The notes below the pieces were generated by a model. The model did no database searches and was not told where the DNA came from. It was given only the letters and a program-made list of their open reading frames with translations. Positions 1 through 7,769 of a stretch of DNA of 39,412 nt are shown here, piece after piece. Each line of letters starts with the position of its first letter. Within the stretch, counting starts at the first letter, position 1. A program made the position numbers and the translations under genes. The stretch is taken from the NCBI GenBank assembly GCA_014799395.1, contig JAAVID010000050.1, forward strand, positions 1 to 39,412. Reading direction: 5' to 3'. This stretch comes from Oscillospiraceae bacterium. GTDB lineage: Bacteria; Bacillota; Clostridia; Oscillospirales; Ruminococcaceae.

Positions 1-103
1 GTACCATAAATCGCTTATCGACCTATTTTTTCTGTATTCTGGTCAAGTAGGAACTTTCGACAACCGGCACCAAGAGAACAAATGACACAAGGAATGTAAA
101 ATT

Positions 104-1072
104 TTGGAATATATACGGATCGGACAAGTTAAAATAGAGAAAACCGCCGCGCTCGCTCCTATGGCAAGCGTAGCGGACAAGGCTTACCGCACAATGGCAA
201 AGGAGTTCGGAGCGGCTTACTGCATCGGAGAAATGGCGAGCTGTAAGGGCTTATGCTATTCGGACAAGAAAACCGCCGCGCTCCTCACGGTCACGGAGAC
301 GGAGCGCCCAATGGCGGTGCAGCTTTTCGGCGCGGAGCCCGAATTTATGTACAAAGCGGTCAAGATAGCCGAGCAATACAAGCCCGACATAATCGACATA
401 AACGCGGGCTGTCCTATGCCGAAGATAGTCACCGGCGGCGCGGGGAGCGCGCTGATGAAAACTCCCGAGCTGTTCGGGGAGCTGATAAAGGCGGCGGTCT
501 CGGCGACGGATATTCCCGTCACGGTGAAAATTCGCAAGGGCTGGGATAACGAACACGTCAACGCCGTCGAGCTTGCTCAAATCGCGGAGCGAAGCGGCGC
601 AGCGGCGATAGCCGTTCACGGGCGCACAAAGGAACAGCTTTATTCGGGAAAAGCCGATTGGGACATAATAAAGGCGGTCAAAAGCGCGGTCTCGATACCG
701 GTCATCGGCAACGGCGACGTTTCAAGCCCCGAGGACTGCGAGCGTATGTACGAGTACACGGGCTGCGACCTCGTGATGATAGGGCGCGGAAGCTACGGCA
801 GACCGTGGCTTTTCGGTCAGATACGCGATTATTTCGGCGGAAAACCCGTCCGTCCCGAACCCGACCTCGACGAAAAGCTGTCAATAATGCGCCGTCATAT
901 CGAGCTGTTAGTCTCCGACAAGGGCGAGCGCACGGGAATGAAAGAAGCGCGCCGCCAAGCCGCGTGGTACATCAAGGGGATAAGCGGCGCGGCGAGGTTC
1001 AGAAACCTCTTCGGCAGTATGAACACGCTTTCCGATCTGGAGGATCTGATAGAACGGATAAAGGGGGAATAA
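104..1072 (+). CDS. dusB: tRNA dihydrouridine synthase (DusB type)
   Basis: Flavin-dependent enzyme that reduces uridine to dihydrouridine in the D-loop of tRNA, in the cytoplasm. The 322-aa protein matches the Dus TIM barrel. APMASVADKAYR (18-29) is the N-terminal FMN region, and INAGCPMPK (99-107) carries the catalytic cysteine C103. VKIRKGW (141-147) supplies a conserved lysine, VHGRT (171-175) a conserved histidine, and IGNGD (201-205) and MIGRGSYGRPW (225-235) form the phosphate-binding end of the barrel. The start is TTG, 9 nt after AAGGAA at 89-94; no in-frame ATG lies near. Length is normal for DusB (about 320). The DUF815 gene follows 3 nt after the stop, so the two are probably co-transcribed. 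The family is clear; the exact uridine position modified is inferred from similarity to DusB. Confidence 0.93.
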   Translation: MEYIRIGQVKIEKTAALAPMASVADKAYRTMAKEFGAAYCIGEMASCKGLCYSDKKTAALLTVTETERPMAVQLFGAEPEFMYKAVKIAEQYKPDIIDINAGCPMPKIVTGGAGSALMKTPELFGELIKAAVSATDIPVTVKIRKGWDNEHVNAVELAQIAERSGAAAIAVHGRTKEQLYSGKADWDIIKAVKSAVSIPVIGNGDVSSPEDCERMYEYTGCDLVMIGRGSYGRPWLFGQIRDYFGGKPVRPEPDLDEKLSIMRRHIELLVSDKGERTGMKEARRQAAWYIKGISGAARFRNLFGSMNTLSDLEDLIERIKGE

Positions 1073-1075
1073 AAA

Positions 1076-2248
1076 ATGGAGGATTTCAAAAAAAAGATAG
1101 CGGGCATATGCTGCTTCAACGTCAAGGACGACCCGCTGCTGAAAGGCTTTTCAAGGCTTTTCGGCGATTCGGCGCTTGAGAGCGTCGAGGGATACACCGA
1201 GATAGTCCGCGCGCTTGCGTTGGAGGGACAGTCGCTAGGCGATTATCTTCACGATATGCTGGTGTTTTCCGACTCTCCGATACTCGCGGAGTGCGCGAAA
1301 AACCTCACCGAGCCGCGCAGAGAAGCGGTCGAGCACGACGTTTCGGTAATAGCCGAGATAGCGAAAACCGTCTCGAGGGAGCTTAAAACGCGGCTTTCCT
1401 CGCGGTATTCGGATATGGATTTTATGAGCCTGCCGTATTTCGACAGCGGCGGTTTCGGTTATACCGCCGAGTATTTTATTCATTACGTTAAAGTCCACGG
1501 CAACGGAATGTTCGCGAAATACAAGGCGTTCACGTTCGACGGCGAGCTTCGCCCCATTGTGAACACCGACGGTATACGGCTTACCGACCTCAAAAATTAC
1601 GAGGCGCAGCGCCAACAGGTGGTCGACAACACCCTCTGCTTCCTGCGCGGGAAGCCCGCCCAGAACGTCTTGCTGTACGGCGAACGCGGCACGGGCAAGT
1701 CCAGCACCGTCAAGGCTATCCTCAACGAGTATGAGGAACTGCGAATGGTAGAGGTCTCCAAGAACGACGTGGCTATGCTGCCCGTACTGTTCCGCAAGCT
1801 GCGTGATATACCGCTGAGATTTATCGTGACGATAGACGACCTCGCGTTTGCCGAGAACGACGACCGTTTCGGCATACTCAAAGCCGCGCTGGAGGGCTCT
1901 CTCTCGGCAAAGCCCGACAACATACTTATCTACGCGACCACCAACCGCCGCAAGATAATCCGCGAAACGGCGGCAGACCGCGAAATATCGGGCGCGGACG
2001 CGATAGACGAGAGTATGTCCTTAGCCGACCGCTTCGGCTTGTTTATCACGTTTATGAAGCCCGATAAGCAGATATTCCTCGACATCGTGCAAAAGCTCAC
2101 CGCGGACAAGGGTCTCGACGTGTCCGCCGAGCGGCTGGAAACGGCGGCGGAGCGCTTCGCTCTGCGGCACGGAGGGCGTTCTCCGAGAACGGCGCGGCAG
2201 TTTATCGACTGGCTTGACGGAAGAATTTCACTTGATCTGGAGTATTGA
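1076..2248 (+). CDS. DUF815 family AAA ATPase
   Basis: 390-aa ATP-binding protein of the DUF815 family, whose physiological role is not established. The N-terminal ~190 residues are family-specific. The ATPase core has a P-loop GERGTGKS (202-209), a Walker B-like stretch ending FIVTIDDL (about 249-256), a sensor-like IYATTNRRK near residue 285, and a C-terminal helical lid with HGGRSPRTARQFIDW. A strong ribosome binding site (AAGGGGGAA) stands 6 nt before the ATG. The gene sits 3 nt after dusB and its stop overlaps the region just upstream of the lipoprotein gene, so it is the middle gene of a three-gene run. Nothing in the context fixes a substrate. An AAA-type loader or remodeller role is only an inference from the fold. 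Confidence 0.88.
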   Translation: MEDFKKKIAGICCFNVKDDPLLKGFSRLFGDSALESVEGYTEIVRALALEGQSLGDYLHDMLVFSDSPILAECAKNLTEPRREAVEHDVSVIAEIAKTVSRELKTRLSSRYSDMDFMSLPYFDSGGFGYTAEYFIHYVKVHGNGMFAKYKAFTFDGELRPIVNTDGIRLTDLKNYEAQRQQVVDNTLCFLRGKPAQNVLLYGERGTGKSSTVKAILNEYEELRMVEVSKNDVAMLPVLFRKLRDIPLRFIVTIDDLAFAENDDRFGILKAALEGSLSAKPDNILIYATTNRRKIIRETAADREISGADAIDESMSLADRFGLFITFMKPDKQIFLDIVQKLTADKGLDVSAERLETAAERFALRHGGRSPRTARQFIDWLDGRISLDLEY

Positions 2249-2250
2249 TT

Positions 2251-3252
2251 ATGAACAAATTCAACAAATTTCTGAAAATAACTTTTATCGCAATAATAAG
2301 CGGCACGCTTCTGCTGGCGGGCTGCGACAGGGAGGACGAGGAAAGCGCGCCCTCCGAGATAGTTGTCTCGGGCGGCGATATATCCGAGCCCGAAAAGCTC
2401 CCGTTTCCCGTCACTGCCTGCGGCGTAAGGCTTGAAAAGGCGGTCGAAAGAGCCGTGAGCCTGTCGCCCGCCGCGACCGAGATAATCTGCGAGCTCGGCT
2501 TTCAAGGTACTCTCGTCGGCGTGAGCGGCTACTGCGACTATCCCGAGCTGTCCGTCCAAAGGGTGGGGAGCACCGAAAATCCCGATATTAACGCGATAAT
2601 TCAATTAAGACCCGACGCGGTGTTCACCTTGTCCGCGCTTTCGGAGCGCGAGGCGTACTCGCTTGAGCAGGCGGGCATAGCCGTGCTCACCGCCGGCGTT
2701 CCTACGAATATGGAGGGATATACCGCGCTGTACCGTGATATAGCCTCGGCGTTCTACGGCAGGGAGCTCACCGAAAGTCAGAAAGAGGTCTCCAAGGCAT
2801 TGCAGGCGGGCAAGGACGCGCGCTCCGCTTTGGAGAGAGCCGCGCAGTCGGTCGAGCCGTACACGTTTATTTATGTGACCGAAAAAATGACGGTAGCGGG
2901 TACGGATACCTTTGAAAGCGCCGTTCTCGGTCTCGCGGGAGAGAACCGTTACACGGGCAGCGGATATACCGCGACGGAGAATATCTCCGTAGTCGCGCCC
3001 GTTTTCATAATCGCCGACTCCGGTCTTTCGGAGGAGGACATCGACAACGACGAGGTGCTCAGCGACCTTATCTATAACGGCGGCTCGGAGCTTCGTTTCG
3101 TGGATTCGCGCTGTTTCGAGCGCCCCACCGCGCGCACCGCGGAGGTATTCGCGAGCCTGACCGCAAGCGCTCCCGAACCCTCCTATACCACGGAAGAAAC
3201 GGGCGAGACCGCCGACGAATACGGAACAACGGACGAAGAATATTGGTGGTAA
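2251..3252 (+). CDS. BtuF-like ABC substrate-binding lipoprotein
   Basis: Exported lipoprotein with a helical-backbone metal-receptor (BtuF/FhuD-type) fold, expected to bind cobalamin, haem or an iron chelate outside the membrane. The protein starts MNKFNKFLKITFIAIISG, a basic then hydrophobic signal peptide, and has the lipobox LLAGC at about 21-25, with C25 the lipidated residue. After an acidic linker come the family signatures SLSPAATEIICELG and YCDYPE, then IIQLRPDAVFTLSAL. The ATG at 2251 is preferred to a TTG at 2245 because GGAG (2239-2242) is correctly spaced and the signal peptide starts cleanly. No permease or ATPase gene lies beside it, so it either serves a transporter encoded elsewhere or has another binding role. 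The C-terminus is acidic and Thr/Tyr-rich, ending EEYWW. Confidence 0.8.
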   Translation: MNKFNKFLKITFIAIISGTLLLAGCDREDEESAPSEIVVSGGDISEPEKLPFPVTACGVRLEKAVERAVSLSPAATEIICELGFQGTLVGVSGYCDYPELSVQRVGSTENPDINAIIQLRPDAVFTLSALSEREAYSLEQAGIAVLTAGVPTNMEGYTALYRDIASAFYGRELTESQKEVSKALQAGKDARSALERAAQSVEPYTFIYVTEKMTVAGTDTFESAVLGLAGENRYTGSGYTATENISVVAPVFIIADSGLSEEDIDNDEVLSDLIYNGGSELRFVDSRCFERPTARTAEVFASLTASAPEPSYTTEETGETADEYGTTDEEYWW

Positions 3253-3256
3253 CAAA

Positions 3257-3286
3257 AAAGGCAGGGCTTAGCTCCTGCCTTTCGTA
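3257..3286. terminator. Bidirectional rho-independent terminator
   Basis: Stem AAAGGCAGG (3257-3265) pairs perfectly with CCTGCCTTT (3274-3282) around an 8-nt loop. The A-run before it and T-run after it allow it to stop both the lipoprotein transcript (+) and the deacetylase transcript (-), which converge here. Confidence 0.85.
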
Positions 3287-3295
3287 TTACATAGG

Positions 3296-4072
3296 TTACA
3301 TAGGTGTTATGATATATCCGTTTTCGTGCCAGTAGTCGATAACGCTTCCGAGCACCTTTGTGTTGGTCTCGCTTACCGCGTGGAGGAGATAGACCGCGCC
3401 GTTATGCGTTTTGGAGGTTATCTTGTCATAAGCCGCGGAGAGGGAGGGCTGGTTCGCGGTCTCCCAGTCCTGATAAGCGAAGCTCCAGAGCACGGTGGTG
3501 TAGCCGAGCGACTTGGCGCAGGCGAGCACGCGCTCCGAGAATTCCCCCTTGGGAGGGCGCATAACATACATATCGTAGTTGAACTGCTCCTTGATATATT
3601 CGTGAAGCATAGCAAGTTCCGTGTACAATTCCTCGGGAGTGCATTCGGGCAGCGACGGGTGGGAATAGGTGTGATTTCCCACGGTATGCCCCTCGTCTAT
3701 CATACGCTGTATCAGCCCGGGATTTTTCATCGCGTAGTCATAGGTTACGAAAAATACGGCGCGGACGTTCTTGTTTTTGAGAATGTCCAGTATCTGCGCG
3801 GTGTAACCGTTTTCATAGCCCTCGTCAAAGGTAAGCCAGAGCCTTTTTTTTGCCGCCTCTCCGATAAAGAGCGCGCCCATATCGCCGTATTCGCGCTCCG
3901 CGGCTACCGCGCCGAGCGGACGGTTTCCGCTGTCCGTCTCCACGCCCATTCCGTAGGCTACCTTGTCGTTATTGTATTGGTAAAGATCGCCGTGCTCCGC
4001 CGCGTAAGACGTGCCGCCTATTGCCGAAACGACGAGAGCCGCGGCAAACACGGACAATAGCGTTTTTTTCAT
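3296..4072 (-). CDS. pdaA: PdaA-like polysaccharide deacetylase
   Basis: Secreted NodB-fold de-N-acetylase resembling PdaA, which removes the acetyl group from muramic acid so that muramic delta-lactam can form in spore cortex peptidoglycan. The predicted protein (258 aa) begins MKKTLLSVFAAALVVSAIGG, a typical signal peptide with a likely cut after SYA. The catalytic domain has TFDEGYENGYT (metal-binding Asp region), FFVTYDYAMKNP, the metal-binding GNHTYSHPSL, RPPKGEFSE, and the C-terminal LLHAVS histidine motif, all in PdaA order. The start at 4072 fits the AAAGGG ribosome site better than in-frame ATGs at 4078 and 4081. It is transcribed alone, convergent with the lipoprotein gene. In Bacillus this gene is forespore-expressed; I could not identify a convincing promoter here. 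Confidence 0.88.
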   Translation of the reverse strand: MKKTLLSVFAAALVVSAIGGTSYAAEHGDLYQYNNDKVAYGMGVETDSGNRPLGAVAAEREYGDMGALFIGEAAKKRLWLTFDEGYENGYTAQILDILKNKNVRAVFFVTYDYAMKNPGLIQRMIDEGHTVGNHTYSHPSLPECTPEELYTELAMLHEYIKEQFNYDMYVMRPPKGEFSERVLACAKSLGYTTVLWSFAYQDWETANQPSLSAAYDKITSKTHNGAVYLLHAVSETNTKVLGSVIDYWHENGYIITPM

Positions 4073-4254
4073 TTTCATCATTCCCTTTCTTTTGAACGAT
4101 ATAAATAGTATTCGCGGTTGAAAAAACATTATTTAAGTTAAATTTCGGGGTTTTTAAAGGGAAAAACAGTCTTTTCCGACGTTATAATTATTTTTTTGAG
4201 ATAATGTTAAAAAACCTTTGTGGAATATTACAAAACAACATTCGTTTTTTCCTC

Positions 4255-4283
4255 TTGAATAATGATGTGAAATATGTTAAAAT
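4255..4283 (+). promoter_or_regulatory. Sigma-A-type promoter for the DHH gene
   Basis: TTGAAT (4255-4260) and TAAAAT (4278-4283) are separated by 17 nt. The transcript would start near 4290, about 55 nt before the DHH start codon. Confidence 0.65.
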
Positions 4284-4344
4284 ATAGTTATGAGCGTGAT
4301 GTAACGATTTACACGCTCTTGATTTGTGATTGTAAGGAGCCGCT

Positions 4345-5367
4345 ATGATACCAAAATTAAGCGAACTCGTTGACCTGCTCAAAGGGCGGCGCGCGTTTAT
4401 ACAGACGCATAATTTCCCCGATCCCGACGCTATCGCAAGCGCGTTCGGATTACAGGTACTGCTTGATAATTTTAACGTAAAGACCACCATTTGTCACCAC
4501 GGCTGCGTGGAGCGCACGGCAACGGCAAATATGGCAGCCGAGTTCGGCATTGAAATGACGACGGACGAGGAGCTTGAGGATATGACCCCCGAGGACTACA
4601 TCATCGTAGTCGACAGCCAGAAGGGCAACTCCAATATCCGCGACCTTATCGGCGACGAGGTGGCGTGTATAGACCACCACCCCGTATTCTGCGAGGTCGA
4701 TGATTACAAATACAAGGATATACGCATTGTCGGAAGCTGTTCGACTATAATCGCGGACTACTACCGTCACTATGACATAGATATGCCCGAGAGCGTAGCG
4801 ACGGCTCTGCTGTACGGATTAAAGAGCGATACGCGGGATTTCAAGCGCGGAGTAACTCAGCTCGACATCGAGATATACGCGTACCTTTACCCGAAGAGCA
4901 ACGCCCAGCAGATACGCTTTTTCCAGGCGAGCGAGCTGCATTATGACGAGCTCAACGCGTTCGCGGACAGTATGAGGAAGATCGAGATATTTGACGGCGT
5001 GGCGTTCGCGTTTCTTGATTTCAACTGCGCCGACGCGTTTATCGCGACGGTCTCCGATTTTATCCTCGATATAGACGCGGTAAACGTCGCGATAGTATAC
5101 ACGCGCCGCGGCGACGGCTTCAAGTTCTCGGTGCGCAGCGAGTTCGACGAGCTGGACGCGGGGCAGATAGTCTCGGCGGCGCTGGCGGGTCTCGGCTCGG
5201 GAGGTGGACACCGTTCAATGGCGGGCGGCTACGCTATGGAGAGCAGAATACTCGACATAAGTATCGACATCAATAAGGTAATACAGGACCTCTTTCTTAA
5301 CGTCATCAGCAAGACCCCAAGAACAGGTCTCGCCGCAAAGGTAATGCCGATGAAAGGGCAGTGGTGA
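4345..5367 (+). CDS. DHH/DHHA1 phosphoesterase (NrnA-like)
   Basis: 340-aa metal-dependent phosphoesterase of the DHH superfamily, the group that includes nanoRNases and pAp phosphatases. It shows the metal-binding motifs in order: THNFPDPDAI (21-30), IVVDS (87-91), IDHH (109-112), and KSDTRDF (160-166). A DHHA1 substrate-binding domain follows, ending in GGGHRSMAGG (286-295). A ribosome site AAGGAG lies 8 nt before the ATG, behind its own promoter at 4255. It is probably cytoplasmic and acts on short RNA or nucleotide substrates, but the exact substrate (oligoribonucleotide, pAp or c-di-NMP product) cannot be told from sequence. Its TGA stop (5365-5367) lies inside the first hairpin stem of repeat element 1. 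Confidence 0.85.
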   Translation: MIPKLSELVDLLKGRRAFIQTHNFPDPDAIASAFGLQVLLDNFNVKTTICHHGCVERTATANMAAEFGIEMTTDEELEDMTPEDYIIVVDSQKGNSNIRDLIGDEVACIDHHPVFCEVDDYKYKDIRIVGSCSTIIADYYRHYDIDMPESVATALLYGLKSDTRDFKRGVTQLDIEIYAYLYPKSNAQQIRFFQASELHYDELNAFADSMRKIEIFDGVAFAFLDFNCADAFIATVSDFILDIDAVNVAIVYTRRGDGFKFSVRSEFDELDAGQIVSAALAGLGSGGGHRSMAGGYAMESRILDISIDINKVIQDLFLNVISKTPRTGLAAKVMPMKGQW

Positions 5368-5717
5368 GGCTACGCCTCACACTCCGGCAAGGGCTCTGCC
5401 CTTGCATCCCGCCTAAGGGGCAAGCCCCTTAGGAATCCCGGTTCCCAACACTTTGGGCGATTTAATTTTAAGGTCGTCTCTGTAAGGTTACAACGCAGTT
5501 CTTGGCTAATATAAATAAACGGCGCGTTTCGTGTGAAAACGCGCCGTTTTCTTTTATAATTTAGATAACCTTATAATTTTACAGCGAATATCCAAGAACC
5601 ACATAGTTACCTGACAGAGACAACGTCATAATCCAAAAGCCCAAGAAGTTGGGAACAGGGATTCTCAAGGGGCTTGCCCCTTGAGCGGAGTGTGAGGCGG
5701 AGCCTCACACTGACTTT
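5360..5717. repeat. Repeat element 1: two inverted arms around a terminator
   Basis: This fills the 425-nt gap between the DHH gene and the next gene. A left arm (5360-5516) and a right arm (about 5588-5717, inverted) flank a terminator hairpin. Read toward the centre, each arm has a GTGAGGC/GCCTCAC hairpin, a hairpin with core AAGGGGC/GCCCCTT, the sequence AATCCC then GTTCCCAA and a CCCAA/TTGGG hairpin, then a conserved TCTCTGT. The left arm has an additional hairpin GCAAGGGC/GCCCTTGC (5388-5406). Related copies are at 26543-26861 (complete) and 29313-29437 (single arm). There is no ORF, transposase or target-site duplication that I can see. It resembles BIME/REP-type elements or structured 3' UTR modules; I cannot assign it to a named family. 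Confidence 0.85.
5517..5556. terminator. Terminator at the centre of repeat element 1
   Basis: A 13-bp perfect stem, AAACGGCGCGTTT (5517-5529) with AAACGCGCCGTTT (5537-5549), encloses a 7-nt loop and is followed by a T-rich run. It would end the DHH transcript after the whole left arm has been transcribed. The core stem is nearly the same in element 2. Confidence 0.9.
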
Positions 5718-5728
5718 TACTTCCCCCA

Positions 5729-5757
5729 TTGACTTTTACAAGGAATAGTGCTATAAT
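5729..5757 (+). promoter_or_regulatory. Strong sigma-A promoter for the ruv-containing operon
   Basis: TTGACT (5729-5734) and a perfect TATAAT (5752-5757) with a 17-nt spacer. It starts about 12 nt after the outer end of repeat element 1 and is the only clear promoter before the 12-gene run 5793-13572. Confidence 0.85.
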
Positions 5758-5792
5758 AAAATAGTATATGAAAATTTTACAAGGAGGACGCG

Positions 5793-6008
5793 ATGACAGA
5801 TGAAATGAAAGCCGCAAAAAAGGCGGAAATTCAAGCCTTAGACGAAGAAATTATTGAGCGAGAAAAGAAAATCTATGCGTCGTATGGCTTATCATATCCT
5901 CCTGAATGGAGCGGCGGGCGTGATGGTTGGAGACCGCCAGAACTAAAAGAGCTTGAACGGCAAATAGCTTTGAAATTTAAGGCTATTCAAGACAAATACA
6001 AGGAGTGA
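5793..6008 (+). CDS. Small charged hypothetical protein
   Basis: 71-aa soluble protein that I do not recognise. It is rich in Lys/Glu with two likely helical stretches (about 3-28 and 50-71) around a Gly/Pro/Trp-rich middle (YPPEWSGGRDGWRPPE). It has an excellent ribosome site (AAGGAGG, 5 nt before the ATG) and is the first gene after the strong promoter at 5729. The next gene starts 5 nt after its stop, with its ribosome site overlapping this gene's last codons, which suggests translational coupling. Composition is more A/T-rich than the ruv genes. No signal peptide or membrane segment. Confidence 0.75.
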   Translation: MTDEMKAAKKAEIQALDEEIIEREKKIYASYGLSYPPEWSGGRDGWRPPELKELERQIALKFKAIQDKYKE

Positions 6009-6013
6009 CCGCA

Positions 6014-6631
6014 ATGACGATTTTTTATAAGTTTGAGGGAAAATTGTATATAAATATAACGAACGGCTGTCCGTGCGACTGCGTTTTTTGTCTGCGCAAC
6101 AACGCCGACAGCATTAAGGACAACGACAGTCTCTGGCTGGAGCACGAGCCGTCGTTCGAGGAGATATGCGAGGCGTTTGACAAATTCGATAAGACGGGTA
6201 TCTCGGACGCGGTGTTCTGCGGCTACGGCGAGCCCTGCGTCCGCGCGGATATGCTGCTGAAAACCGCAGAGTATATCAAGAAAAATTCCGATATGTCTAT
6301 ACGCGTGAACAGCAACGGGCTTCTCAAGCTGATACACAAGGATTTTGATCTTGACCGCTTTAAGGGCTTGGTGGACAGCGTTTCGATCAGTCTTAACGCT
6401 CCGAATGCCGCGCGTTATAACGAGGTAACGCGCCCGAGCTTCGGCGAGCCCGCGTTTGACGTAATGCTCGATTTCGCCGTTAAAATGAAAGAGCTCGGCA
6501 TTAAAACGGGCTTTACGGTAGTCGACGTGATAAGCGCGGAGGAGATAAGCGAGTGTCAAAAGCTCGCGGATAAGCTCGGGATACCGCTCAGAGTGCGCTC
6601 TTACGTCTCCGACAACGAGAGCTACACATGA
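6014..6631 (+). CDS. TatD-linked-type radical SAM protein
   Basis: 205-aa radical SAM protein. The [4Fe-4S] cluster motif is C19-x3-C23-x2-C26 in TNGCPCDCVFC, followed by the SAM-binding GYGEP (69-73), VNSNG and a strand-like VSISLNAP. The size and sequence resemble the small radical SAM proteins that are fused to or beside TatD-type DNases, but no tatD gene is present in this window. The ATG at 6014 has AAGGAG 8 nt upstream and is preferred to a GTG at 6005 that would overlap the previous gene. The last codons overlap the ruvC start (ATGA). The reaction is unknown. Placement before ruvC hints at a nucleic-acid link, but that is inference. Confidence 0.8.
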   Translation: MTIFYKFEGKLYINITNGCPCDCVFCLRNNADSIKDNDSLWLEHEPSFEEICEAFDKFDKTGISDAVFCGYGEPCVRADMLLKTAEYIKKNSDMSIRVNSNGLLKLIHKDFDLDRFKGLVDSVSISLNAPNAARYNEVTRPSFGEPAFDVMLDFAVKMKELGIKTGFTVVDVISAEEISECQKLADKLGIPLRVRSYVSDNESYT

Positions 6632-7158
6632 GGATACTCGGTATCGACCCCGGATACGCCATTGTCGGCTACGGGGTGCTGGAATTTGACAATACGCGCT
6701 TTAAGGTAATAAACTACGGCGCAATCACAACAGATCCCGAAACGCCGTTTGAAAAGCGGCTCGCGGAGATATACGGCGATATGTGCAGCGTGCTTGATAT
6801 GTTCAAGCCCGATTGTATGAGCATTGAAAAGCTGTACTTCAATACGAACATAACCACGGGCATTGACGTGGCGCAGGCGCGCGGAGTGGCTATGCTCGCC
6901 GCGGTACAGCGCGGCGTGCCGATCTACGAATACACGCCGTTACAGGTAAAAGTGGCCGTGACGGGCTACGGGCGCGCCGAGAAGCATCAGGTGCAGGAGA
7001 TGACGAAAAATATTCTCCGTCTCAAAGACGTGCCAAAGCCCGACGATACCGCCGACGCGCTTGCTATCGCCATTTGCCACGGTCACACGGGCGGGTCTAA
7101 GATGTCGGAGATAATGCGTTCAAATGAAGTAAGGCAGTTGAATAAGAAAAGAGGATAA
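6628..7158 (+). CDS. ruvC: Holliday junction resolvase RuvC
   Basis: Endonuclease that cuts Holliday junctions symmetrically after RuvAB branch migration. The 176-aa protein has the four acidic catalytic residues in the expected places: D7 in GIDPG, E67 in SIEKLYF, and D140 and D143 in PDDTADALAIA. Length is slightly over the usual 160-175 because of a short basic tail (NEVRQLNKKRG). It overlaps the radical SAM gene by 4 nt (ATGA) and ruvA follows after 3 nt, so the three are translationally coupled. Confidence 0.97.
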   Translation: MRILGIDPGYAIVGYGVLEFDNTRFKVINYGAITTDPETPFEKRLAEIYGDMCSVLDMFKPDCMSIEKLYFNTNITTGIDVAQARGVAMLAAVQRGVPIYEYTPLQVKVAVTGYGRAEKHQVQEMTKNILRLKDVPKPDDTADALAIAICHGHTGGSKMSEIMRSNEVRQLNKKRG

Positions 7159-7161
7159 GCT

Positions 7162-7749
7162 ATGATATACAGTTTGCAGGGTGAACTGACGCACTGGGAA
7201 GCGGGGCTTGCCGTCGTCGAGTGCGCGGGGGTGGGCTATGCCTGCCGCACGACGATGAACACGCTCTCGAAAATACGCGATCTTGACGAGGTAAAGCTGT
7301 TTACATATCTCCACGTTACGGAGAACTCGCTGGACTTGTTCGGCTTTGCGGACAGCGCGGAGCTTGCGAGCTTCAAGCAGCTCATTTCGGTATCGGGCGT
7401 GGGTCCCAAGGCGGCGCTGGCGATATTGTCCGACATCACGCCGTCCAAGCTTGCGCTGTGTATCGCGACGGGCGACAGCAAAACCCTCACGAAATCCCCC
7501 GGCATAGGCGCCAAGATAGCGCAGAGGATAGTTCTCGAGCTGAAAGACAAGGTCGCGAAGGAACAGAAATTCACGTCGGCGGAGCTGGCGAGCGTTCCCG
7601 TTCAGGGCGGAAACAATATTTCCGAGGCGATAACGGCGCTTCAGACCCTCGGCTTTAACCCGGCGCAGTGCGGCGCGGCGCTTTCGGGAGCAGACCCCGG
7701 GCTCAGCGTTGAGGAGCTTATCAAATTCGGTCTTAAAAATCTCGGCTGA
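7162..7749 (+). CDS. ruvA: Holliday junction branch migration protein RuvA
   Basis: 195-aa RuvA, which binds the four-way junction as a tetramer and recruits RuvB. Domain I is an OB-fold (MIYSLQGELTHWE through YLHVTENSLDLFGF). Domain II has two helix-hairpin-helix motifs, ISVSGVGPKAALAIL and TKSPGIGAKIAQRIVLELKDK. Domain III, after a short linker, is AISEAITALQTLGFNPAQ-like near residues 155-172 and contacts RuvB. GAGGATAA precedes the ATG. It is separated from ruvB by two genes (TPR protein and phosphatase), unlike the usual ruvAB adjacency. Confidence 0.97.
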   Translation: MIYSLQGELTHWEAGLAVVECAGVGYACRTTMNTLSKIRDLDEVKLFTYLHVTENSLDLFGFADSAELASFKQLISVSGVGPKAALAILSDITPSKLALCIATGDSKTLTKSPGIGAKIAQRIVLELKDKVAKEQKFTSAELASVPVQGGNNISEAITALQTLGFNPAQCGAALSGADPGLSVEELIKFGLKNLG

Positions 7750-7769
7750 CATTCTGAAAAGGAGCAATA

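Noticed and set aside
2-85. Frame open from the left edge to a TGA at 83-85 (27 codons), possible end of an upstream gene
   Set aside because: Twenty-seven open codons can occur by chance, the stretch is A/T-rich, and I recognise nothing in the peptide. It may be a true C-terminus but cannot be supported.
2249-2251. Cobalamin riboswitch before the BtuF-like gene
   Set aside because: Only 2 nt separate it from the DUF815 gene, leaving no room for a riboswitch.
5360-5717. Considered a transposon, MITE or CRISPR
   Set aside because: There is no transposase, no evident target duplication, no regular spacer arrangement, and the terminal matches are imperfect. A terminator at the centre and placement at stop codons fit a 3' UTR or REP-type element better.
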